Positions 1 to 5,628 of a stretch of 5,628 bases of DNA are shown here, piece by piece. The DNA comes from Anaerolineales bacterium (lineage in GTDB: Bacteria; Chloroflexota; Anaerolineae; Epilineales; JAANWY01). Numbering within the stretch: the stretch's first letter is position 1; every line of letters begins with the position of its first letter. The notes under the pieces were generated by a model. The model saw nothing but the letters and a program-made list of their open reading frames with translations, made no database searches and was not told the origin of the DNA. A program made the translations under genes and the position numbers. The stretch is taken from positions 2,406 through 8,033 of the forward strand of contig JAANWY010000027.1 of NCBI GenBank assembly GCA_018263655.1. The letters run 5' to 3'.

Positions 1-261
1 CCGCGCTCCAAGCGCGAGGTCCAAGCGTTCGTCAAAGAGATCAGGCAGAATCACGACGCCACCGTCCTGCTGACCACACACGATATGAACGAGGCCGATC
101 AGCTCTGTGACCGCATCGCCATCATCGAGGGGGGCAGGATTGTGGCGCTGGACACGCCGGCCGGCTTGAAGGCCACGGTGTCCCGGAACGATCACGAACC
201 CACGTTGGAGGATGTATTCATGGAGTTGACGGGCAAGCAGCTCGTCGAGGAAGGGGCGTGA
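1..261 (+). CDS. ABC exporter ATP-binding subunit, DrrA-like (3' part only)
   Basis: This is the C-terminal 86 residues of an ABC-2 type exporter ATPase; the start lies left of the window, so Walker A, signature and Walker B are not seen. Frame 1 is open from base 1 to TGA at 259-261. The opening PRSKREVQAFV is what normally follows the D-loop. LLTTHDMNEAD at residues 23-33 holds the H-loop histidine (H28) that senses the ATP gamma-phosphate. It is followed by the usual CDRIAIIEGGRIVALDTP stretch. The end, PTLEDVFMELTG, is typical of the DrrA/CcmA-like drug-export ATPases. The linker between LDTPAGLKATV and PTLEDVF is short, so this is a compact member without the longer C-terminal domain of some relatives. 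By family, it would hydrolyse ATP at the inner membrane face to drive the permease at 441-1286. The substrate cannot be told. Confidence 0.93.
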   Translation, partial: PRSKREVQAFVKEIRQNHDATVLLTTHDMNEADQLCDRIAIIEGGRIVALDTPAGLKATVSRNDHEPTLEDVFMELTGKQLVEEGA

Positions 262-266
262 GAGCC

Positions 267-284
267 CACCGAATGAATTCGGTG
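267..284. repeat. Perfect palindrome, 8-bp arms with a GA spacer
   Basis: CACCGAAT-GA-ATTCGGTG lies 5 nt after the stop of the ATPase gene. As RNA it would form a 7-bp stem with a UGAA loop. There is no following T-run, so a Rho-independent terminator is not supported. An mRNA 3'-end-stabilising hairpin or an operator are alternatives. Its right side overlaps the outer arm of the larger inverted-repeat element. Confidence 0.75.
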
Positions 285-297
285 TCTGCTAATGCGA

Positions 298-315
298 AAC
301 GTGTTGAAACACGTT
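298..315. repeat. Perfect palindrome AACGTGTT-GA-AACACGTT
   Basis: The arms are 8 bp with a 2-nt spacer. The same two half-sites occur in swapped order at 337-354, giving the order W, W', W', W (W = AACGTGTT). The dyad size resembles binding sites of dimeric TetR- or MarR-type repressors, but no regulator gene is in view, so an operator role is only a possibility. Confidence 0.8.
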
Positions 316-333
316 ACTCGAGAGACTCGAGAG
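316..333 (+). repeat. Perfect tandem duplication of ACTCGAGAG (2 x 9 bp)
   Basis: Two identical 9-bp units lie head to tail, each containing the palindrome CTCGAG, at the centre of the nested inverted-repeat element. This looks like replication slippage or part of the element's loop. Confidence 0.85.
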
Positions 334-336
334 ACC

Positions 337-354
337 AACACGTTTTAACGTGTT
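337..354. repeat. Perfect palindrome AACACGTT-TT-AACGTGTT
   Basis: The arms are 8 bp with a 2-nt spacer and use the same half-sites as 298-315 in opposite order. The centre-to-centre distance between the two dyads is 39 bp, and the 9-bp tandem repeat lies between them. Confidence 0.8.
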
Positions 355-378
355 GCTCGTATCAGACCGTGAATTCAT

Positions 379-400
379 TCATGGGCGGCTCATGGGCGGC
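379..400 (+). repeat. Perfect tandem duplication of TCATGGGCGGC (2 x 11 bp)
   Basis: Two identical 11-bp units begin inside the last two bases of the right outer arm of the inverted-repeat element. The unit length is not a multiple of three and lies upstream of the permease start, so no protein is affected. Confidence 0.85.
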
Positions 401-422
401 GGCATTGTGAACAAGTATCAAC

Positions 423-428
423 AGGAGG
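423..428 (+). promoter_or_regulatory. Shine-Dalgarno site of the permease gene
   Basis: AGGAGG, a full match to the anti-Shine-Dalgarno core, ends 12 nt before the ATG at 441. That is slightly long but acceptable. The permease frame has a TAG at 429-431, so 441 is the first possible start after it. The two facts together fix the start codon. Confidence 0.8.
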
Positions 429-440
429 TAGGTAATCGAA

Positions 441-1286
441 ATGTCTATCATAACGGACGCCAGGCAAGCTGCTTGGCGCGAGCTCATGGCTTCCTACGCC
501 TTCGTCGAGCGCAACTTCAATCTCGTGAAGCGCTACTGGGGCTGGGAAGTGGTGTGGTTCATGTACAGCTTGGCCAACGCGCTGTCGATTACGTACATCG
601 GCGCCGGCATGGACCAGATCAGCGGTGCCCAGGTCGACACGAAGTACCTCGTGCTCTACCTGCTGATCGGGACGCTGGTGTGGCGCTATCTGTCCATCGT
701 CTTCGACGCCATGAGCGAGATGATCGCCTGGGAGCGCTGGGAGGGTACCATCGAGTACACTTTCATGGCGCCCGTCTCCCGGCTGACGCATATGATCGGC
801 CAGACCATCTTCTCCGTCGTGTGGGGTCTGTTCTTCACCGGCGTCATCTTCGGCATCGTGGCCTTGCTGTTCGACATCGATTTGAGCAGCGCGAACCTGG
901 TCGGCGCGGCGGTGATCATGCTGGCGGCCACGTTGAGCTTCATTGGTTTTGGCATCGTCGCGTCGGTACTGCCGCTGCTCTTCCCCGAGCGCGGGGCGCA
1001 GATGACGAACGTGGTCCAGGCGTTGCTGCTACTGGTCAGCGGCGTGTACTACCCGATCTCGGTGCTGCCAGGCTGGATGCAGGTCGTCGCGCGGGTGTCG
1101 CCGGCCACGTACGCCCTGAGCGCCATGCGGGAGGCCATATTGCAGAACGCGTCATCAACCGCGCTTCTCAAAGACGCGCTGCTGCTGACGGTGATGGGGT
1201 TGGCCATGATCCCCGCCGGCCTGTGGGTCTTCTCGAAGGCCGAGGTGTATGCGAAGCGGACGGGTAAGCTGAAGCGAACGGGGTAG
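441..1286 (+). CDS. ABC-2 type exporter permease, DrrB-like
   Basis: A 281-residue integral inner-membrane protein, the usual length for an ABC-2 permease, and the likely partner of the ATPase encoded just upstream. A cytoplasmic N-terminus of about 33 residues is followed by roughly six hydrophobic segments (near 34-55, 67-87, 122-144, 152-180, 190-208 and 245-265). WERWEGTIEYTFMAPVSR at 97-114 is the conserved cytoplasmic element after TM2, equivalent to the EREEGTLE motif of this family, which couples to the ATPase. VSGVYYPISVLPGWMQ followed by PATYALSAMREAIL (199-234) is the hallmark re-entrant region and TM5-TM6 loop. The C-terminus is basic (AKRTGKLKRTG), as expected for a cytoplasmic tail. 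By family it forms the pore of a drug, polyketide or lipid exporter; the substrate is unknown. The MFS gene follows after 12 nt, suggesting one transcript. Confidence 0.93.
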   Translation: MSIITDARQAAWRELMASYAFVERNFNLVKRYWGWEVVWFMYSLANALSITYIGAGMDQISGAQVDTKYLVLYLLIGTLVWRYLSIVFDAMSEMIAWERWEGTIEYTFMAPVSRLTHMIGQTIFSVVWGLFFTGVIFGIVALLFDIDLSSANLVGAAVIMLAATLSFIGFGIVASVLPLLFPERGAQMTNVVQALLLLVSGVYYPISVLPGWMQVVARVSPATYALSAMREAILQNASSTALLKDALLLTVMGLAMIPAGLWVFSKAEVYAKRTGKLKRTG

Positions 1287-1307
1287 ACGTGAAACGTGAT
1301 GCGTGAT
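1287..1307 (+). repeat. Heptad tandem ACGTGAA-ACGTGAT-GCGTGAT at the gene junction
   Basis: Three degenerate copies of the 7-bp unit RCGTGAW begin directly after the permease stop (TAG 1284-1286) and run into the MFS gene. The ATG of the MFS gene (1299-1301) straddles the second and third units. The 12-mer CGTGATGCGTGA (1295-1306) recurs exactly at 3073-3084, in front of the ABC-F gene. Confidence 0.7.
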
Positions 1308-2504
1308 CTGACCTTCCGTGACAGACTGTTCCCGTTTGGCGGGGGCAATACGACCAAGCTAGCCCTCGTCTACTTCTTTGGGAACTTGTATTTCTACCTG
1401 CCGGTCAGCACACTGTATTTGCAGAGCAAGGGCTTGAACTATGTTCAGGTCAACTCGCTGTGGGGCATCATCGTCGGCACGATGTTCGCGACCGAAGTCC
1501 CCACCGGCGTCATCGCAGATCGTTTGGGGCGCAAGCGCTCAATCAACGCCGCCCTGGCGCTCCAGGTGGTGGGCGAGGTGATCTTCATCTTCGCCTACAG
1601 TTATTGGCAGTTCGCACTGGCCGCCGTGATCGGGGGGCTAGGTTTTGCTTTTAGTTCGGGGAGTGTCGAAGCCCTGGTGTATGATTCGCTAAGGATGCGG
1701 CTTCGGGAAGATGAGATGAGCAAGGCGATGGGCTTCATCAGTGCCGGCAAGCAGTCGGCCAACCTGCTGGCTTTCGCAATCGGAGGTGTCTTGATCACCA
1801 ACCTTACACAAGAGCGGTTTGTCCTGGCTATTGCCGTCACCGCCTGTGCGGTTGCGGTCGGCTGGATCGTCAGCCTCACGCTCAGAGAACCGCGGCTTGA
1901 AGTTGAGCCGGCGGATGGCGAGAGCTCGCTGGCGTTGATGATGGATGGGGTTAGGATGCTGCAGGGCAACAGGCAATTTCGGCGTTTGGTGCTCTTGGCG
2001 CTGGCCACAATCCCTTTCCGTGACTATCTGCTGAACTTGTACCAACCGCACTTTGTCAATGCCGGCGTGCCGTCCGTTTGGCTAGGGCTGGGCCTGGCAC
2101 TGGCTTCCGCGGTGGGTATCTTCACCGCGCGCTACGCCTACTTGTTGGAAACGCGACTGGGTACCGAGCTGAGCCTGCTCCTGGTCACTGGCCTGCCCGG
2201 TGTCCTGTATCTGGTGATGGCTGTGACGCCCCATCCAACACTGTTGGTGTTGGTCTTCTGCATCCTGCTAGGCTCGAGCAGCTTTAAGGAACCGATCTTC
2301 TCCCATCATCTGAACAAGTACATCGAGAGCAAGAATCGAGCTACGACGCTGTCCTTGATTAGCATGGTCTCGGGGATCTACGTGGCTCTCATGGGATTGT
2401 TGATCGGTCGCATCGGCGATTTTTCGCTGACGTACGCCTTTATCTTCATGGGAGCCATCGTCATAGCCGGCTCGCTGTTGTTCCGTTGGGTGGAATCGGC
2501 TTGA
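1299..2504 (+). CDS. MFS transporter, 12-TM, efflux-type
   Basis: A 401-residue membrane protein with the length and layout of a major facilitator drug/metabolite:proton antiporter. Hydrophobic segments fall near 22-41, 52-73, 85-125 (two), 150-170, 173-195, a longer cytoplasmic loop at about 196-227 (EPRLEVEPADGESS), then 228-248, 262-284, 290-309, 313-330, 350-371 and 378-398. The family's loop 2-3 signature is clear at 69-82 (TGVIADRLGRKRSI, with D74, G77 and R78). A second conserved cytoplasmic stretch, NRATTLSLISM, is at 346-356. An in-frame TGA at 1290-1292 leaves only GTG 1296 or ATG 1299 as start; ATG is preferred. No strong ribosome site is seen (only GGGG at 1280-1283), so coupling to permease translation, whose stop is 12 nt away, is plausible. 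The first codons come from the heptad repeat. The substrate is not predictable; export is inferred from the neighbours. Confidence 0.9.
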   Translation: MRDLTFRDRLFPFGGGNTTKLALVYFFGNLYFYLPVSTLYLQSKGLNYVQVNSLWGIIVGTMFATEVPTGVIADRLGRKRSINAALALQVVGEVIFIFAYSYWQFALAAVIGGLGFAFSSGSVEALVYDSLRMRLREDEMSKAMGFISAGKQSANLLAFAIGGVLITNLTQERFVLAIAVTACAVAVGWIVSLTLREPRLEVEPADGESSLALMMDGVRMLQGNRQFRRLVLLALATIPFRDYLLNLYQPHFVNAGVPSVWLGLGLALASAVGIFTARYAYLLETRLGTELSLLLVTGLPGVLYLVMAVTPHPTLLVLVFCILLGSSSFKEPIFSHHLNKYIESKNRATTLSLISMVSGIYVALMGLLIGRIGDFSLTYAFIFMGAIVIAGSLLFRWVESA

Positions 2505-2515
2505 GATTGGTTGAA

Positions 2516-3001
2516 ATGAATGAGCATGTGACAGGAACGCGTCTAGAAATCGAACCCGTCGCCGAGAGCGACATCCCCGCCTTCCGCCGGATGATGGTCG
2601 ACTACCTGACCGAACTCGTCGAGGGGCTGAGGGCCGGCGACGTGTGGTCCGAAGCTGACCTGGAGGCCCTGCGACAGGAGCCGAACCGTTGGCTGTGCTG
2701 GGCGTCCGTCGTACCGACGGGCGTCGTCGACGGTGAACGAATCGGGTTTGTGAACCTGCGTGTTCACGAGCACTGGCACGATCCATCGTTTTTGATCGGC
2801 TCGGTTGCCGAGTTCTACATCCGGCCGAGTTGGCGCCGGCAGGGTTACGGCCGCGAACTGGCGCAACGCGCCATCGACTTTCTCTGGGAGCAGGATGTGG
2901 ACCAGATTGAGTTGGAAGTGCTCTACGGCAACGACCGCGCGTTGGCGTTCTGGGGCGTGCTGGGCTTCGAGATAGCGAAATATAAGTTGGTGTTGGAGTG
3001 A
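2516..3001 (+). CDS. GNAT-family N-acetyltransferase
   Basis: A 161-residue soluble protein of the GCN5-related acetyltransferase fold, which transfers an acetyl group from acetyl-CoA to an amine. After an opening beta strand and helix (LEIEPVAESDIPAFRRMMVDYL), strand 4 (VAEFYIRP, 97-104) leads into motif A, WRRQGYGRELAQRAIDFL at 106-123. There R107-R108-Q109-G110-Y111-G112 fits the R/Q-x-x-G-x-G/A pyrophosphate-binding loop. Motif B follows as ELEVLYGNDRALAFWGVLGF (132-151), with N139 and the aromatic pair typical of the CoA end. The frame opens earlier with TTG codons inside the MFS gene, but ATG 2516, 11 nt after the MFS stop, gives the normal family length. The ribosome site is weak (GAGATTGG region), so coupling is likely. 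It resembles aminoglycoside- and small-molecule-modifying GNATs in context only; a protein or polyamine substrate is equally possible. Confidence 0.9.
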   Translation: MNEHVTGTRLEIEPVAESDIPAFRRMMVDYLTELVEGLRAGDVWSEADLEALRQEPNRWLCWASVVPTGVVDGERIGFVNLRVHEHWHDPSFLIGSVAEFYIRPSWRRQGYGRELAQRAIDFLWEQDVDQIELEVLYGNDRALAFWGVLGFEIAKYKLVLE

Positions 3002-3064
3002 CGTAACGGTGTGTCCACGGTTCGTTTACGGCCCGTTTGGCGAGAGCGAGTCGAATCGGCACGT

Positions 3065-3085
3065 GCGTGTTGCGTGATGCGTGAG
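3065..3085 (+). repeat. Heptad tandem GCGTGTT-GCGTGAT-GCGTGAG
   Basis: Three copies of a 7-bp unit belong to the same degenerate family as the units at 1287-1307. The 12-mer CGTGATGCGTGA (3073-3084) is identical in both places, and again an ATG (3077-3079) sits at the junction of the second and third units. Confidence 0.7.
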
Positions 3086-3142
3086 GGCTTCGGAGCGAAT
3101 GTGGCGACACGCACCACGTGCCACCATCACGAGAGGAGCTAA
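3077..3142 (+). CDS. Possible 21-residue leader peptide upstream of the ABC-F gene
   Basis: ATG 3077 opens a 21-codon frame (MREGFGANVATRTTCHHHERS) that ends at TAA 3140-3142, 9 nt before the ABC-F start and in the same frame. Its last codons contain the ABC-F ribosome site, so ribosomes translating or stalling on it would affect access to that site. Against it: no Shine-Dalgarno sequence precedes the ATG, the ATG is supplied by a repeat, and frames of this size arise by chance. Treat it as a candidate only. Confidence 0.2.
   Translation: MREGFGANVATRTTCHHHERS
3134..3138 (+). promoter_or_regulatory. Shine-Dalgarno site of the ABC-F gene
   Basis: AGGAG lies 13 nt before ATG 3152. An in-frame TAA at 3140-3142 excludes any longer start, so ATG 3152 (or TTG 3155) must be used. 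The spacing is on the long side. Confidence 0.65.
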
Positions 3143-3151
3143 ACTACGATC

Positions 3152-4867
<1,716 letters not shown>

Positions 4868-4905
4868 CTCCACAAAGTCAAGCTGGCTACCCTTGGGCGA
4901 ATCTT

Positions 4906-5628
4906 CTACTTTTGATCCAGTTCCTGCACCAATCGCTCAAGGGCCTCTAGCCGAGTTTCAAGGTTGGCGATCTGTTGTTGTTGAGCGCTGATCTTTGCGT
5001 CTTTCTCTTGCAGGACTTGGTATAGTCCTTGAATGGCAGCGAATGTCACTCCCTCGGCATCCACGGTGCTGATATGCCGGTCGTCTTGACCTAGCTTGAA
5101 GGCAGCGTAGAAATCCTGTGCCGTAGGACCGACGTGTCGGACGGTCGGGGCCTCAGCTTTGTAGTTCCAAACATAGACCGGTAACTCGGCGAGGTTGGCA
5201 AGGATGTCTTCGCCATCCACTACGTCGAAATTCTCTTTCAGATTGCGATCGGAGGCATTCGTCCACGCGCCGCCGGTGGTTAGCTTGGCACCCGTTGTTG
5301 TACTGATGAAGGCGCCGGCATCAACAAGATCGGCAGTACGGCTGATAGTTACGGTGGAGGTGACAGCGCCGAACCAGAAGCCGCCATTAGCTCGTGCGAG
5401 GAATACGTCAGTGCCATCAGCGATGATGTCAGCCTCGGTGGAATCCCCCCATACAAAACTACCGTGGCCATTTGCTTTGGCGTGTCGACCGGAGGCAAGA
5501 CTGAAGTCACCTTGAGCTGAATTGCTCTCACCCCCCGGAACAGTAGCATATTCGCCATCGGAGATGTTGAACAGGCCCCCACCGACGGCAGCCCAATCTC
5601 CACTGGCGGAGTTTTCATAGATCGGAAG
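4906..5628 (-). CDS. Fibre-like surface protein with peptidase S74 chaperone domain (5' part missing)
   Basis: The frame is open from the right edge to the stop at 4906-4908; 240 codons are visible and the N-terminus lies outside. Residues 6-63 carry a degenerate head repeat of about 15 residues (GGxxNxAxGxxxxVxGG, ending in SFVWGDS), as in trimeric adhesin or fibre heads. From 126, SDRNLKENF starts a peptidase S74 (intramolecular chaperone) domain. S126 and K131 have the spacing of the Ser-Lys dyad of self-cleaving members such as MYRF, and H165 with GPTAQDF (167-173) matches the conserved core. Residues 206-240 form a Gln/Leu-rich coiled coil suited to trimerisation. By family, the C-terminal 115 residues guide trimer folding and are then cut off before S126. 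It could be a cell-surface adhesin or a phage/tail-like fibre; the sequence seen does not decide. It converges on the ABC-F gene with a 38-nt gap and has lower G+C (53-55% in the rows I counted). The first 3 codons are probably adapter. Confidence 0.88.
   Translation of the reverse strand, partial: LPIYENSASGDWAAVGGGLFNISDGEYATVPGGESNSAQGDFSLASGRHAKANGHGSFVWGDSTEADIIADGTDVFLARANGGFWFGAVTSTVTISRTADLVDAGAFISTTTGAKLTTGGAWTNASDRNLKENFDVVDGEDILANLAELPVYVWNYKAEAPTVRHVGPTAQDFYAAFKLGQDDRHISTVDAEGVTFAAIQGLYQVLQEKDAKISAQQQQIANLETRLEALERLVQELDQK
5619..5628. other. Probable Illumina adapter remnant at the contig end
   Basis: The last ten bases, AGATCGGAAG, equal the first ten of the common Illumina adapter (on the other strand CTTCCGATCT, the adapter's 3' end). 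The residues they encode in the fibre gene (Leu-Pro-Ile) fall exactly where the head repeat should read Gly-Gly, as it does in the next two repeats. The bases are therefore unlikely to be genomic. Confidence 0.8.

Larger units (their letters stand above)
271..380. repeat. Nested imperfect inverted-repeat element of about 110 bp
   Basis: The outer arms are 271-288 and 363-380: GAATGAATTC pairs perfectly with GAATTCATTC, then after 3 mismatches GTCTG pairs with CAGAC, giving 15 of 18 matched. Inside, nearly equidistant from the outer arms (9 and 8 nt), lie two 18-nt blocks at 298-315 and 337-354. Each is itself a perfect palindrome with 8-bp arms. The inner blocks match each other as an inverted repeat at 13 of 18 positions. 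In a plus-strand transcript three of the five mismatches become G-U pairs, so a single long hairpin or two local hairpins are both possible. The centre is the ACTCGAGAG tandem. I see no clear target-site duplication. It could be a MITE-like insertion, a regulatory RNA structure or an operator cluster; these cannot be separated by reading. Confidence 0.7.
262..440. other. 179-bp intergenic gap rich in palindromes and tandem duplications
   Basis: No gene is supported here. The gap separates the ATPase and permease of one exporter, which in this family usually abut or overlap. It holds a nested inverted-repeat element (271-380), a 9-bp perfect tandem duplication (ACTCGAGAG, 316-324 and 325-333), an 11-bp perfect tandem duplication (TCATGGGCGGC, 379-389 and 390-400), and the permease ribosome binding site at 423-428. 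I see no convincing -35/-10 pair and no hairpin followed by a T-run. A promoter or a canonical terminator here is therefore not supported. Confidence 0.7.
3002..3151 (+). promoter_or_regulatory. 150-bp leader of the ABC-F gene with inverted and heptad repeats
   Basis: There is no full-size gene here. It contains the heptads GCGTGTT-GCGTGAT-GCGTGAG (3065-3085) and an imperfect inverted repeat. In that repeat GGCACGTG at 3058-3065 pairs with CACGTGCC at 3115-3122, continued by CGTG with CACG across a 2-nt bulge (right arm 3108-3122). CGTGATG at 3073-3079 can also pair with CATCACG at 3125-3131, just before the ribosome site. CACGTG occurs twice (3060-3065 and 3115-3120). Alternative foldings near the ribosome site are therefore possible. 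ABC-F resistance genes are often controlled by attenuating leaders, but no U-rich terminator stem is visible, so regulation here is inference. Confidence 0.4.

Noticed and set aside
267..284. Rho-independent terminator after the ATPase gene
   Set aside because: The 7-8 bp stem is A/T-containing and no run of T follows, so it does not meet the normal criteria.
304..380. Sigma-70 promoter using TTGAAA at 304-309 or TTGCTC at 353-358 as -35
   Set aside because: No acceptable -10 box lies 16-18 bp downstream of either, and both candidates fall within the palindromes.
262..440. CRISPR-like array in the repeat-rich gap
   Set aside because: There are only two-copy tandems and palindromes; no regularly spaced repeat-spacer pattern exists.
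350..1267. 305-codon plus-strand frame overlapping the permease
   Set aside because: It is a frame-shifted reading of the ABC-2 permease gene; the product is rich in Arg, His and Gly with no domain, and the +441 frame has a ribosome site and a full family match.
2268..3110. 280-codon minus-strand open frame opposite the MFS end and the GNAT gene
   Set aside because: It runs antisense to two genes with clear family motifs, its product is a low-complexity Arg/Pro/Ser-rich sequence without a recognisable domain, and long antisense frames are common in GC-rich DNA.
5195..5515. 106-codon plus-strand frame opposite the fibre gene
   Set aside because: The minus strand in this stretch reads as head repeats and an S74 domain, so the plus-strand frame is its shadow.
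5349..5618. 89-codon minus-strand frame in another phase of the fibre gene
   Set aside because: The true phase is continuous from 4906 to the window edge and encodes the recognisable repeat; this frame has no recognisable content, and its apparent start lies next to the adapter bases.

Overview
This is a GC-rich bacterial window. The 60-base rows I counted run from about 55 to 77% G+C in most genes, with lower stretches in the MFS gene and in the fibre gene at the right end. No rRNA, tRNA or CRISPR is visible. The lineage cannot be fixed from the sequence. A free-living environmental bacterium, possibly Chloroflexota, is my low-confidence guess, based on the look of the fibre protein and the intergenic repeats. 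The abrupt end at 5628 in what looks like Illumina adapter sequence suggests that the right edge is the end of an assembled contig.

Left to right: (1) the last 86 codons of a drug/antibiotic-type ABC exporter ATPase (1-261); (2) a 179-bp gap dominated by a nested, nearly symmetrical inverted-repeat element (271-380) and two perfect tandem duplications; (3) the partner ABC-2 permease (441-1286); (4) a 12-TM MFS transporter (1299-2504); (5) a GNAT acetyltransferase (2516-3001); (6) a 150-bp leader with heptad repeats, inverted repeats and a possible 21-codon upstream ORF; (7) an ABC-F ATPase (3152-4867) whose last 13 codons and stop lie inside a perfect 15-bp hairpin; (8) a convergent gene on the minus strand (4906-5628, 5' end missing) for a fibre-like surface protein with a head-repeat region, a peptidase S74 self-cleaving chaperone domain and a C-terminal coiled coil.

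Genes 1 to 6 all read rightward. The permease, MFS and acetyltransferase are separated by only 11-12 nt and are probably cotranscribed. Together with the ABC-F protein they bring four mechanisms commonly linked to resistance side by side: primary active export, secondary export, acetylation and ribosome protection. A small-molecule resistance or self-protection cluster is a reasonable inference, but no biosynthetic gene or regulator is visible. The fibre gene is transcriptionally separate.

The most unusual content is non-coding. It comprises the 110-bp nested palindrome between two exporter subunits that are usually adjacent, a shared 12-mer (CGTGATGCGTGA) that supplies the ATG of the MFS gene and of the leader ORF, and the palindrome that forms the ABC-F C-terminus.
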